Notes: a model not told the origin generated them from the sequence alone. Shown: positions 34,338-45,569, counted from the first letter of the stretch. The stretch: DNA of 64,000 nucleotides from Silene latifolia (GCF_048544455.1 NC_133535.1:85746120-85810119); one strand, 5' to 3'. Program-made: numbers and translations.

Positions 34338-34766
34338 ATGGATTTCATAGATTGTTTTGTAGAGGACCACTTGAGTATCCCTTACTTCAAGGATCCCATG
34401 CAAGCATTAGAGGCCTTAGAAGCAAGTAAGGCTAAGAGCATGTATTGGGAATTGGAGGTGGATCTCTTTGAGGCCGCTCTAGCTAACAAAGAACTCACTC
34501 ATGCACAATCCGAGTTGGTGCATAATATTCTAGTAGAAGCATGTCAACCCATAGAGGATGAGCAATCCATCCTAGAGGATATTCTACAAACTCAAGAGCA
34601 AGAGGAACCCATCATGGAATTCGAATATGATGAGGTTCATGAAAGTGAAGAAGAATATGTCATGAGAATGGAATGTTTAATGGAGATGGAGCAAATTCTC
34701 AATGAAACTCCAAAGGAGGAAAGTGAGGTACAAACTCCTACTTTAAAACCCCTTCCCCAAATTTGA
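34338..34766 (+). pseudogene. Short acidic ORF replacing Athila gag
   Basis: A 142-codon frame starts at ATG 34338 (MDFIDCFVEDHLSIPYFKDP). It is strongly acidic, rich in Glu, and has no gag core, zinc knuckle or protease motif. Its last residues (PTLKPLPQ) are the conserved linker in front of Athila RT, so the frame is what remains after loss of gag and protease, or a variant leader ORF. A one-base frame change near 34757 separates it from pol. Function unknown. Confidence 0.6.
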
Positions 34767-35707
34767 AATATGCTTACCTTGATGAATCAAAGACCAAACC
34801 CGTGATTGTTAATGATAGACTTGATGATGACCAATTGGGAAAATTACTTGATGTGTTGAAACAACATGAGAAGGCTATAGGTTATAGTCTAGATGACCTT
34901 AAGGGGATAAGTCCCAACTTTTGCATGCATAGGATTCATCTAGAAGACGACCATAGACCTACCATTCAACCCCAAAGAAGATTGAACCCCCACATGCAAG
35001 AAGTTGTCAAAGGAGAAGTCATGAAATTACTTGATGCGAGAATCATATATCCCATATCGGATTCTTTGTGGGTTAGCCCCGTCCAAGTGGTACCTAAGAA
35101 AGGAGGTACTACGGTAGTGACAAATGAAAAGAATGAATTAATACCCACAATAATGATCACCGGTTGGCGTATGTGCATTGACTACCGTAAATTAAACTCC
35201 GCAACAAGGAAAGATCACTTCCCCTTACCATTCATTGACCAAATGCTTGAAAGGTTAGCCTCTAACAAATTCTTTTGTTACCTTGACGGGTATTCCGGAT
35301 TCTTCCAAATCCCTATACACCCGGATGACCAACATAAGACCACCTTCACATGCCCCTATGGCACTTTTGCATATAGAAGGATGCCTTTTGGATTATGTAA
35401 TGCCCCCGCTACTTTCCAAAGATGCATGATGAGCGTCTTCTCCGATTATCTAGAGACCATAATGGAAGTTTTTATGGATGATTTTAGTGTTTATGGAAAG
35501 GACTTTGACTCATGCTTGCATAATCTTTCTCTTGTATTGCAAAAATGTGAAGATGTTAGTCTTGTTTTAAATTGGGAAAAGTGTCATTTCATGGTCAATG
35601 AAGGAATTGTTTTGGGCCACTTGATTTCGGAAAAAGGCATCGAGGTCGATAAAGCTAAAGTTGAGGTGATAGAGAAACTCCCACCTCCCGTGAATGTTAG
35701 AGGGTGA
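34763..35707 (+). pseudogene. Athila reverse transcriptase
   Basis: This 314-codon frame covers the RT domain: PTIQPQRRLNPHMQEVV at the start, WRMCIDYRKLNSATRKDHFP, LDGYSGFFQIPIHPDDQ, RRMPFGLCNAPATFQRCM and the catalytic box FMDD (the usual variant of YxDD in Athila) at about 35478. It ends at an artificial stop at 35705 created by a one-base loss just before the [12 protein letters not shown] segment, which continues in the next frame. A second frame change occurs near 35812. Confidence 0.92.
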
Positions 35708-37649
35708 GAAGTTTTCTCGGTCACGCAGGTTTTTACCGTCGTTTCATAAAAGATTTTTCTAAAATAGCAAAACCCCTCACTCAACTTTTGCTTAAGGATG
35801 CCCAATTCCAATTAATCTCGACGAGTGTGTTGAAGCTTTTAATAGAATCAAAGAAGCATTGATCTCGGCACCAATCATCCAACCCCCAAATTGGGAGTTA
35901 CCTTTTGAGATTATGTGTGACGCTAGCAACTACGCCGTTGGAGCGGTACTTGGCCAACGGGTAGGGAGAGCTCTTCATGCCATCTATTACATAAGCAAAA
36001 CCCTCGACCCTTCTCAAGTGAATTATGACACAACCGAAAAGGAGCTCCTTGCCATTGTATATGCTTTGGATAAATTCCGATCCTACTTACTCGGATCCAA
36101 GGTGATTGTATTTTCGGATCACCGTGCTCTTCGGCATCTCTTGATAAAAAAGGAGGCAAAAACAAGGTTGTTGAGATGGATTTTGCTTCTTCAAGAATTT
36201 GACTTGGAAATAAGAGACAAGAAAGGAGCCGAGAACGTAGTGGCGGATCACTTGTCAAGGATCCGGTTTCACGATGAGAATGGAGAAACCCCGATCAATG
36301 ACTCATTCCCCGACGATATTTTGATGGCTATTCAAACTCAACTTGAAAGGCACATCACCCCATGGTTTGCCGATTATGCTAACTATATTGTTGGAAAAGT
36401 GCTCCCTCCAAACTTGAACCACAACCAAAGGAAGAGATTCCTATTCGAAGTGAAGAGGTACTTTTGGGATGATCCAAACCTCTACAAGGAGTGTAGTGAT
36501 GGGCTCTACCGGAGATGCATCCCTCAATGGGAAATCCAAGGAATCTTGGAAGGATGTCATTCATCACCCTACGGTGGCCACCATGGAGCAAGAAGAACCG
36601 TTGCAAAAATCCTCCAATCGGGTTTCTATTGGCCCACAATGTTTCAAGATACAAGAGAATTCATCATTCATTGTGATGCTTGTCAAAGAACGGGAAATAT
36701 ATCTTGGAGAAACGAAATGCCGCAAAGGGGCATTCTAGAGGTGGAGATTTTCGATGTTTGGGGAATTGACTACCAAGGACCCTTTGTGACATCTAACGGG
36801 AACAAGTACATCCTTGTGGCCGTAGATTATGTTTCAAAGTGGGTGGAGGCAATTGCCACCCCAATTGATGATGCGAAAACGGTCACCAAGCTTTTCAAGA
36901 AGATAATTTTTCCACGATTTGGAGTTCCTAGAGCTATCATTAGTGATGGAGGAACACATTTCCATGAGAAGAAGCTTGCATCCCTTTTGACCAAGTACGG
37001 TGTTCAACATCGAACGGGCTTCGGATATCATCCTCAAACAAGCGGTCAAGTGGAAATTTCAAATAGAGAGATCAAACAAATTCTTGAAAAAGTTGTGAAC
37101 AAGACTCGGAAAGATTGGAGCACAAAGCTTGACGATGCTCTTTGGGCTTATAGGACGGCCTATAAGACTCCTATTGGTGCCTCCCCCTACAAGCTTGTCT
37201 ATGGAAAAGCATGTCATTTGCCAATCGAATTGGAGTACAAAGCTTATTGGGCAATCCGAGCACTCAATCTTGATCTCAAATTGAGCGGTCAAAAGAGGAT
37301 GATCCAAATCCAAGAGTTGGAGGAATTCCGACTACAATCCTATGAGAATGCAAAGATTTACAAAGAAAGAACAAAATTGCTTCATGATAAGAGAATTCGA
37401 CAAAAGGCCTTGCACAAGGGAGACAAAGTCCTTCTATTCAATTCCCGCTACCGACTCTTTCCGGGAAAGTTGAACTCTAGATGGATGGGTCCCTATGTGA
37501 TAACCGAAGTTGGGAAATATGGAGATTTCGAACTCAAGGCCGAAGATGGAAGCAAGTTCAAGGTAAATGGTCAAAGGTTGAAGCCATACTATGAAGGAGC
37601 ATTTGTTGGAGAGGTCGAGGCTACCTACCTCGGACCTCCTTCCCCTTGA
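35708..37649 (+). pseudogene. Athila RNase H and integrase
   Basis: After two frameshifts the frame from 35859 is open for about 596 codons. RNase H shows [32 protein letters not shown] and [10 protein letters not shown], ending VVADHLSRI. The integrase has an HHCC zinc finger (H-S-S-P-Y-G-G-H-H ... CDACQ at about 36560-36685), a core with [16 protein letters not shown] and [15 protein letters not shown] (D-D-E), and a GPY/F motif ([11 protein letters not shown]) near 37475. This half of pol is intact; only its junction to RT is broken. Confidence 0.92.
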
Positions 37650-37882
37650 AAGAACCATCTAAGGGAGAGTTTGGTGGAGTCCTCCCTAAACCACCAATTG
37701 TAAATATACTAACCCTCTAACTTGTATTTATTATTTAATTGCATTTGTTTAATAGCATAAATTCTTTTCATGAGTGTAAGTGAGGGAGGGTTACTAACAA
37801 GTTTTTGAATGAAGAAAGGAGCAAATTCCTAAGTGTGGGGATGCATTGAAAGAAAGGAGAAAAAGTCAAGGCTCGCAGCTAG

Positions 37883-38388
37883 AATCCGAGCGTCTCTCCG
37901 GAAATCCGGGCGTCCCGAAAGAATACGGACGTCCGGGGGAAACCGCACGTCCAGCTGTGTTGAGAAATTGAAGGTTTCTGGACTGATGAAGAATCCGAGC
38001 GTCCCATGGAAGAAGACGCCCGTCTGAGAGAATCCGGCCGGATTAGTGGAAAGACGCTCGTCTTTTCCCCTGAACATTTAAGAAAATTCTCTGTCAGAGA
38101 ATCCGTCCGTCTTCTCAAGAAGACGCCCGTCCTGACCCTGAAGAATCCGAGCGTCTTATGCTCGGGACGCTCGTCTTGAGGCGAGAAAAATTCTGGGATT
38201 TTACTCTGTGGCAGAATCCGGGCGTATTGCCAAGAATCCGCCCGTCCCGTGAGGGGAGAATCCGAGCGTCTTAGCTTCGAATCCGCTCGTCTCCCTGCCC
38301 GATTTTCGACCCGACTTTTCTCGATTAAATTACACCCCACCACCCATATAATGACACATCACTACTCCTTCCACTTACCCTATAAAAA
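37883..38388 (+). promoter_or_regulatory. Internal AATCCGNNCGTC array and TATA box
   Basis: About 18 units of the ATCCGNNCGTC / GACGNNCGTC type are packed into 37883-38292 between pol and the 3' ORF. TATAAAAA follows at 38381-38388 and the ORF starts at 38542. The same motif class lies upstream of the TATA box in both LTRs of this element. The layout suggests a second, internal promoter for a separate mRNA; that role is inferred. Confidence 0.65.
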
Positions 38389-38541
38389 CCACCTCCTTAT
38401 GACTCCCATACATATCCAATTCACTCCCTTCACCCACAAAATTAAAAGTCCCCAATTTTCTAGGGTTTCCAATTCTCAATCAACAAAGAACAACCTTAGC
38501 AAATCTTCAAACAAAATAACCCAAATCAAAAGAACTCAAGA

Positions 38542-40080
38542 ATGGCACCTAGAAGATCCTCCTTTCGAAGCGAAAGAAGACCAAGGATGGTGGGAAGTTC
38601 CTCTACCTCACATCTCAACACCATTAGAAGAGAGCATGTGGAGATTGTAGACCTCACAAGGCTCGATGATTTCTCGAATGTGGAATTCCTTGATGATGTG
38701 CAACGATTGGTCTTCCATCGACTCTTAAGTAAGAATATTCTTCCCACTAAATTCCTTTGTCATGATACTTTGAGAAAACTTGGAATCTTTCACCAAGTAG
38801 AGGCACTCTTTGAGGTTTTTGGTCTTTCGACTCTCTTTCGCATGTATGAACCCACCTATCGGTCTCTTGTGCTCGAATTCTTGAGTTGCTTAAAGATTAC
38901 AACTTCAAACAAAGTGGTTTGCATAGAGTTTAGGTTGGAAAATGTCTCTAGAACAATGACCCTTGTGGAATTTGCGAATGTGTTCGGGCTTGATGTTTCG
39001 CCTACCCGAACATCAAGACCCAAAAAGTATAGTGTCGCACCTTTGTGGAGGGCCATGACGGGCCGGGACTTCATTCTTACCAAGGAGTGTCTTGCTTTTC
39101 ACATCCAAAACCCGATCTTGAGGCTCACATACCGATTTCTTTCGGGTACCCTCTTCGCCCGCCGAGATCCGGCTATTGTGAATCAATTGGACCTCATGTT
39201 CATGGAATCTTATCTAAACATTCAAGGAAGAGACGGGTATCATCTCAATGCACCTCTAGTTTTGCTAGAAAAGTGGGCAAAATTTCGAAATGGAGATGAT
39301 GATGGGAAGAAGCATATAGTGAATGGTGGACTCATAACAAGACTTGCAAAGCACTTTAATCCTAGGTTCAATGAGAACAATGAGTACACTCCACTCTCGG
39401 GAGGAATGAGAATTAATGAAGACCTCCTTGTTGTCCAACACCATTGGGTAACCCTTGAGGGGGTTGATAAAAGGATCAAATGGTTGACGAAAGGAAGTGA
39501 TCCTATCTACCTTCCGATAGCCGACCTACCTCGAATTTCCCCAAGGAGAGGACGCTTGTCCCCAATACCCTCCTACCTCATTCAAAGTCAAGAAAGGCAA
39601 GCTCCACCCCCACAAGCTCCCCCACCGCAACAACAAGAACAACAAACCCAAGGTGAAAAGATAAAGGTGCCTCCCTACCCCTTTCCCTACCAAGCTTACA
39701 ACCATCCGAATCCCTTCATCCTCCCCCGTGACGACTTTGTCACGGGAATCTTGCAAGACTTGCACTACCGTCAATATGAAACCAAGGTGGACAACTATTA
39801 TGCTCTTTACCCCCAATACCACGACATGGTTCAAAAGGGACGGATAAGTGAAGAAGGAGCTTTTCCTTCATGGGCTCAAATGGAGTTGCTCTTTCCCAAT
39901 TCGGAGAAGGCCAATGAAGGGGCAAACGGTCGCAAAGGGGAAGAAAGTGGCGACTCTTGTGGAGGTGATACGGTGAAGCTTGAGAGTGAAGAAGAAGATG
40001 AATTCATGGATCCAAGTTTAAGTGATGCTTCTAGGGATATTTGGGATACCGATATTGAAGGAGATGATGCCGATATCTAG
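38542..40080 (+). CDS. ATHILA ORF-1-like protein (3' ORF)
   Basis: An uninterrupted 512-codon frame starts at ATG 38542 (MAPRRSSFRSERRPRMVGSS) and ends at 40080. The N-terminus is basic. The central part (LPTKFLCHDTLRKLGIFHQV, then YRSLVLEFLSCLKI and MTLVEFANVFGLD) follows the pattern of the ATHILA ORF-1 family, whose function is unknown; in related elements this position has been called env-like. No signal peptide or transmembrane segment is evident. The C-terminus is Pro/Gln-rich then acidic. It is the only intact long ORF in the window and has its own upstream array and TATA box. Confidence 0.75.
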   Translation: MAPRRSSFRSERRPRMVGSSSTSHLNTIRREHVEIVDLTRLDDFSNVEFLDDVQRLVFHRLLSKNILPTKFLCHDTLRKLGIFHQVEALFEVFGLSTLFRMYEPTYRSLVLEFLSCLKITTSNKVVCIEFRLENVSRTMTLVEFANVFGLDVSPTRTSRPKKYSVAPLWRAMTGRDFILTKECLAFHIQNPILRLTYRFLSGTLFARRDPAIVNQLDLMFMESYLNIQGRDGYHLNAPLVLLEKWAKFRNGDDDGKKHIVNGGLITRLAKHFNPRFNENNEYTPLSGGMRINEDLLVVQHHWVTLEGVDKRIKWLTKGSDPIYLPIADLPRISPRRGRLSPIPSYLIQSQERQAPPPQAPPPQQQEQQTQGEKIKVPPYPFPYQAYNHPNPFILPRDDFVTGILQDLHYRQYETKVDNYYALYPQYHDMVQKGRISEEGAFPSWAQMELLFPNSEKANEGANGRKGEESGDSCGGDTVKLESEEEDEFMDPSLSDASRDIWDTDIEGDDADI

Positions 40081-42089
40081 GAGATTACTTCATCACTAGG
40101 TGGAGCGGGCAAGAGGCACCCACCTTAGTTCAAGTGAAGTTTTCTCAACTCTCCTCTTTATCTTTATTTTTCATGAAAAGAACTTTGCATCTTGTTTGTT
40201 TGTATTTTATTTAACTTTGACTAATTGTTGGTTTAGTCCTAGCAACATCAAAGGACTCACACCTCGGTTCAATTGAGGTGATCTTTTATTGTTCCCATTT
40301 GGAAAATCCAAAATGACAATCTAGTTTCATGCATAGCATAGTGTGTGCATGAACTCCCCCATGCTTTGACATTAGCAATAGTGTCTTAGTTGGTTTGGGG
40401 AAGTTAATGCATACACAACGAGAGGTAATCTAAATTATCCTCTCCGTCATAACAAAAACCATGCATCATGTAGTATAAGCTTAGTGTAGAATTGCATTTA
40501 GTATAGAAATCATGCATCATCTTTGCATAATTTCCATCATTTTGGCCATTGAGGACAATGCCCATATTAGTGTGGGGATGGGAATTCTAACACTTAACTT
40601 TTATTCAAAAACCATAAAAATTGAAAAATTTCAAAAAAATCATAAAAATTGAAAAATTGAAAAACCAAAAACAAGTTCATTTCCTTTGTATATATTGTCT
40701 TGTATATATTGTGTTTGTTTATCCTTGTTCACTTTGATTGACTACGCCACATCCGAGACATGAGGATATTGAAGACCGCATGGTATGATCTTTCCAATCT
40801 CCTTTTTCCTCTTTATGTTAATGACTATGTGGCTTTATTTTGATTAATGCGGTAAAACAATGTGAACTTAGGATTGCATTTAGTTTATATGTCATATTAG
40901 TTGGTAGAATCATTTGCATTAGGATGTTTATATGCTAGTTGCATCATGGCATGTAGTTGCATGTTAGAAAATTTTGCGAAACCGTCTATTTGGGAAGCTT
41001 GACAAGTGTATATAGGCCCTAGTAGATGCTTTTTATTCTTAAGACTTTGCTTGTTAGAATACTTGTAAAACACCCTAGGATGTGTCATGCTAGTATCCTT
41101 TGACCCATGAAGCCGAGTCAAGAGTACCTTGTGGTGTGATAACTCCTTGGCTACCGTTTATTCCAAGGTGACCCTTGAAACCATGCATACTTCCATCATT
41201 CATCCATATTCTACCACATTTTTTGTCATCAAAGGGAATGGGCACAAAAAGAAATCAATTTGAGTTCAAAGAAATGAAAAGTGAAAGAAAGTTTGCGAAA
41301 ATGCATCAAAAGAAAAGAGGAGCAAAAATAGAACTCCTAAGCTTCAAATACAAGGCACCCTCGTTACTAATTGGGGTGACTTTGAAAATGTTCAAAAAGA
41401 AATGCAAAAAAAAAAGTTGTCAAGTATTGAAATGCCAAAAATCAAAAGAAATGGCAAAGAAAGTGTTCTCAAATGTCAAATGCCAATGAAATTGGGGGGA
41501 AAACAAAAACAAAAGCAAACTCCCAAAGTGAAACTCAAATACTATCGATCCCTTTATCCATCATATCCATTTTTGTGCATGGTAGAGAGGGGACGACCCT
41601 TCTTCTTGTCTAGGCAAGAGGGGGAATTCCGCGATCCTCCAGTGTTTCTAACACCATAGGGAGTCTACTCTTGACAAAAGCATTTAACGATTGAGGACAA
41701 AGGTACCCTAGCTTGACACAACTTGGAGGTGATTTATTGGTATCCTTCTAGGCTTAGTAGTTTGAACAAATTGCATCTATGAAGGATTGTGTACCCTTGA
41801 ATTGCTTCCCCTATAGATAATTTCCGCCACTTAGATGAGGAAAGTGGCTATTCTTTTTGTAGATGCATCCATTATGTGTTTTTGTGTGCTTAATGTTTGG
41901 ATGTGTCGCCATTTTGGCAAGACCCACCTTGCCTTGCAAGAAGGCATCCTACCTCATGGTTGTCTTGTTGTGAGTTGAAGGGGCGGAGTGAGACCCGCTA
42001 ATTGCCTCATATCGGCTATTATTATTAGGTTAGGTTAGTATTGGTCCTAGTCTTTGTCACCTCTTTACTCGGGACGAGCAAAGGTTCGG
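40081..42089 (+). mobile_element. Athila 3' non-coding region
   Basis: About 2 kb without a credible gene. It holds the stem-loop CATTGAGGACAATG at about 40551 followed by TGTGGGGATGGGAATT, a low-complexity CATAAAAATTGAAAAATT repeat at 40611-40670, and an A-rich stretch at 41230-41520 that yields spurious frames. Confidence 0.7.
40547..40590 (+). other. Stem-loop plus PPT-like run in Athila
   Basis: GGCCATTGAGGACAATGCCC forms a stem with a short loop and is followed within ten bases by TGTGGGGATGGG. The same order (stem with CATTG arms, then GGTTTGGGGAGG) is found on the minus strand of the small Athila-like element at 50968-50930. Confidence 0.65.
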
Positions 42090-42101
42090 TTTGGGGATAT
42101 T
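42090..42101 (+). other. Athila polypurine tract
   Basis: TTTGGGGATATT directly precedes the LTR start TGATGTGACC. Confidence 0.75.
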
Positions 42102-43863
42102 TGATGTGACCATAATTGGCGCATATTTAGCCCCCGAATTACCATTGTTTTCATGCTTTTTAGTGCCTATTTGGGTCATTTCTTATCTTTAGTTCTTTGT
42201 TTTGCATATTCTTTGAGATTTTGATCCCTTGGTAGGAAAGGAGTAAGAATCTTGCATTTTCATGGCAAAACAAGGCTAAATTGATCATATTCAATGACCA
42301 AGCATCAAGGAGAGACAAGACTAGAAGGCCTTTGTACATAGCATAGTAGAAGAGCAATGTTGAGAAAAGGATCCTTGAGTCCCCAAGGAAATCCCCAAGG
42401 AATTCATGAAGAAAAGGGAAGAAAAGAAGAAGAAAGGATGTCTTTGACAAACAATCCGAACGGATTGTACACAATCCGTCCGTCCGTCCAAGCCCAATCC
42501 GAGCGTCCCACAAAGGAATCCGCTCGGATTCCCCCTCGCCAATCCGAGCGTCTTGCCCAAGAATCCGCTCGGATTCCTCAGCCCAGATCCGGCCGTCCCG
42601 ACTCCCATCCGCACGGATTGCGGCACGAAGACGTTTTCACTCTTCTAGCAACGATAAGAGAAGCCCTTCTCTCGGAGAATCCCGAGTCTCCTTGCTCAAC
42701 TTAAAAAGTGTAATTACTAGTTTAGCCCTTAGTTAACCCTAATGCATCCTCCCTAATTTTCACTATAAATACCCCATTAGTCTAATTAGAGGAGCATGTT
42801 CTTCTTATCAATAATTAGTGTAGTTAATATCAATCAAATCTTTCTTCAATATTGTAATCAAATATTAATCAAGTTTTAATCCAAGTTTTAGTTCTTTAAT
42901 CTCTCTCTTGTTCTTACTTTATTTTGGGTAATTGAAGATTATTTGGGTTATTATTGGGAGATTGACAACCTCTCAATCTAGGATTCAAGTACTTCTATTA
43001 TTCTTGCTTTATTATTGGAATCATTAGTAGGTATAATCTCTTAATCCCTTTTTAATTATTGCTAATTACTTTCATTTATTCATCATGTTTCATTATGTTA
43101 GTATGATTGACAACCTTTCTAGCATGATCAATATGATAATGAGTGAGTAGTCTCTTAGCTAGGGTTTAATGGGTGATTAGGGGAAACCAACATGGGGAAT
43201 GATTCATGCTTAAATTAATATGCTTTCATATCTTATTTGCTTGCTTGTTTTGATCTTAATACATGCACATGTTATATTTGATGAAATGCTAAGCCTATGA
43301 ATCCTTGCATTTACTATCATCTTCTATCCTTTCAACTTGACTTGTAAGACATAACCCAACTCGAGTCTTGTTAGACCATGCATGTGTTAAGTAGGGAAGA
43401 TTAAGTCGACTTGTAGGTGTTGTACAATCCAAGAGATTCGGCTCCGGGACCCAAACTTTCCTAGGATTGTAAGATATAACCCAACTCAATCCATCACAAC
43501 AATAATTGCTTGCTTATAATTTGAGAACATGTTTGTATGATCATATCCCATGATTCCCCTATGACCCCATGACACCCTAGTGCTTTTAATCAATTGTTTA
43601 CACCCCTTATTTTATTTACCTTGTTAGTTTATTTTCATTGCTATCTTAGTTTAGTAACCTTCTACATCAACCCAATTTGTGACACCCCTAGACACCACTA
43701 GTTACAATAGAATCTTCATTTCAATACCCGTCCCTTGGGATCCGACCTTTACTTGCCTCTTTACTAATTGTAGAGTTGTTTGTGAAGTATAAATTGTGTT
43801 TTGTATCGACCATTGACCAACGACCACATATGCTTAATTGTGAACACGAAATGGACTCGATCA
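42102..43863 (+). mobile_element. Athila 3' LTR
   Basis: 1762 bp, TGATGTGACC...GACTCGATCA, almost identical to 32439-34194. The differences I can see are small clusters near 42440, 42623, 43182 and 43425-43445. Confidence 0.93.
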
Positions 43864-43868
43864 AAAGG

Positions 43869-44196
43869 CACGCGCCTCATCACGTGACAAACCAAGGAAG
43901 TCACGATACTTGTTAGCCCATCCCTTCTGAAAGTCGGGAACAACAGGAGTTAACCCAATCTTCCAACCTCTTAGAACGACAATTTCTTCCGGAAAGGGAC
44001 AAATCTCTCCTTCAGGAAAGGCAAAAACATGGTGGATAGGATCCCGGAATTTTAAGCACTCATCAAGAAAAACAATTTCAGGCAGGACCTGCCTAAGCGG
44101 GACTAGTTGTTTCAATCCCGTATCAACAAGTATTTGAGATTCCAATCCTATGAAATCAGAAGCCCGAGATGTCATAGCTTTTCGAAGAGAATTCAT
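43869..44196 (-). pseudogene. Antisense extra ORF of Tat-B, 5' exon
   Basis: The minus-strand frame begins at ATG 44196 (MNSLRKAMTSRASDFIGLES) and is open until the Athila insertion; the last residues are GLSRDEARAF and the sequence resumes at 32433 with VEGERVNLLAIAKKFGHADD, so the insertion cut one exon. The segment DPIHHVFAFPEGEICPFPEE resembles the PMD/DUF7745 type of plant transposon-borne proteins. Such antisense extra ORFs in Tat elements have been described. Function unknown. Confidence 0.55.
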
Positions 44197-45569
44197 GTTT
44201 AACAGGAAGTTTTGTGTGAAGGAAAGAATAAGAAGTTATGGTTTGCCTCTTATTATTATCTCCTAATATAGGAAAATAAGTAGAGGGTTTTAACAAGGGT
44301 TTTAGGAAACCCTTGCTTGCCGCCCAAGTAACACGGCCAAGGGCCTTGGGGCGTGGGCCTCCAGGCTTCATCATCACCCTTTATCGCTTGTTACACCAAA
44401 GTTCGTTGTCGCGGGCTTTATTTGTGTTTCGCGGGCCAGAATGGCCAATCTATATTTTTATCCCCAGGAAGTCAATATTAGAATTAAAAACCCGTACACA
44501 CTTACGGATTTTTTTTATGTGTTGCGGGCTATGTTTATTTATGGGTCGATCACCCGAGTCGGAAATTCGAAACAAGCCTACCTGCAAAGCTTGTCCAAAT
44601 TTCAAAATCCATAGCTTTTTTCGAAAACGTTATGTCCGGGCGAAGCCCATTTCTATTTTCAAATGATAGTCCGGGCGAAGCCAATTTTCAAATGTCAAGT
44701 TCTGGGCGAAGCCCATTTTCAAATAATAATTCCGGCTGAAGCCCATTTTCAAAATGACATGTCAATCCCGGGCGAAGCCCATCTTCATATGTCAAATCGG
44801 GTCATAAACCCAATTCAGTGTTTTAGTTCGGGCCTCGAGCTCATCCATGTTTTGCTATGATTTCCGAAAGTTCGGGATAGCATTATGAGATTTCTGTTAT
44901 GATATATGTCCAAGTTTAAGCAGGTACGCATCAGCTAGGCACCCTAAAGTCGAAAAATTTAGACCCAATGCAACTGGGGGCTCTGTCGCTTTCAGCTCCA
45001 GAGGCCGCTATAATGATGAACGGAGATGTCTCCACCAAGAAAAGTAATCCACGTCGGGTTGCTAAGATGAAAATATTCCCCAACGGAATGCAACCAATGA
45101 TATTACAACAACGTTGCTCAGATGTTGGGCACTAATGATGAAGAATTGCAGCTCAAGTGAGCTAATTCACATGCAACTCGAAGATTATAGACATCATGGG
45201 AGAGGTATCTCGAAAGTATGATGGCAACCTCCTTTCGGAAAGCTCCGTTTCCGGCTGAGACTGCAGAATGCCAAGGCCAAGGAATGCCGAACTACGATGC
45301 GGGTTTGATTCCGTCACAACAGATACGTAGGCGCCTAAGGATATGGCTCAACCCACCATATATGCAAGTTTATGAGTCGATGACCAATGATGATGATTTG
45401 ACACAACAAAAGCAAGAGTCAATCCACGGCGAAGTTTCAGGTATGATCTCTTCTTATGGCTGGCGAGCTTATATACGCAAGTGTATCGGATTATAAACGA
45501 CGCACGGAATCCTCAGGTCGAGAGGGACCTGGGGTATACTTTGACTTTCGCCTTGTCCAAGCCTCAGTC
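44197..45569 (+). mobile_element. Tat-B 3' end before PPT
   Basis: Non-coding region holding the GGGCGAAGCCC tandem repeat (44635-44790), GATACGTAGGC near 45322 and the conserved CTCAGGTATGATCTCTTCTT block that is also present in Tat-A. Open frames here are not conserved proteins. Confidence 0.6.
44630..44795 (+). repeat. GGGCGAAGCCC tandem repeat
   Basis: Five units of the form CCGGGCGAAGCCCATTTTCAAA, spaced about 30-38 bp, begin near 44637, 44671, 44703, 44733 and 44768. GGGC-GAA-GCCC can itself form a small hairpin. Two further diverged units are at 31067 and 31096. Confidence 0.8.

Larger units (their letters stand above)
32434..43868 (+). mobile_element. Athila-lineage element, TSD AAAGG
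   Basis: Near-identical LTRs at 32439-34194 and 42102-43863, an aspartate-tRNA-type PBS, pol with gypsy order, an ATHILA ORF-1-like gene after pol, and a PPT define a complete Athila element. AAAGG at 32434-32438 and 43864-43868 is a perfect target duplication. It splits the antisense ORF of Tat-B. Only about four small clusters of differences between the LTRs caught my eye, so it is probably the youngest insertion here, yet it lacks a gag domain and its pol is frameshifted. Confidence 0.93.

Noticed and set aside
37833..38343. Overlapping frames on both strands, Arg/Ser-rich
   Set aside because: They translate the AATCCGNNCGTC array; no start context or conservation.
38542..40080. Retroviral-type envelope protein
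   Set aside because: No signal peptide, transmembrane segment or furin-like site is evident; ATHILA ORF-1 similarity explains it better.
41175..41659. Lys-rich frames in Athila 3' region
   Set aside because: Low-complexity A-rich DNA, no domain.
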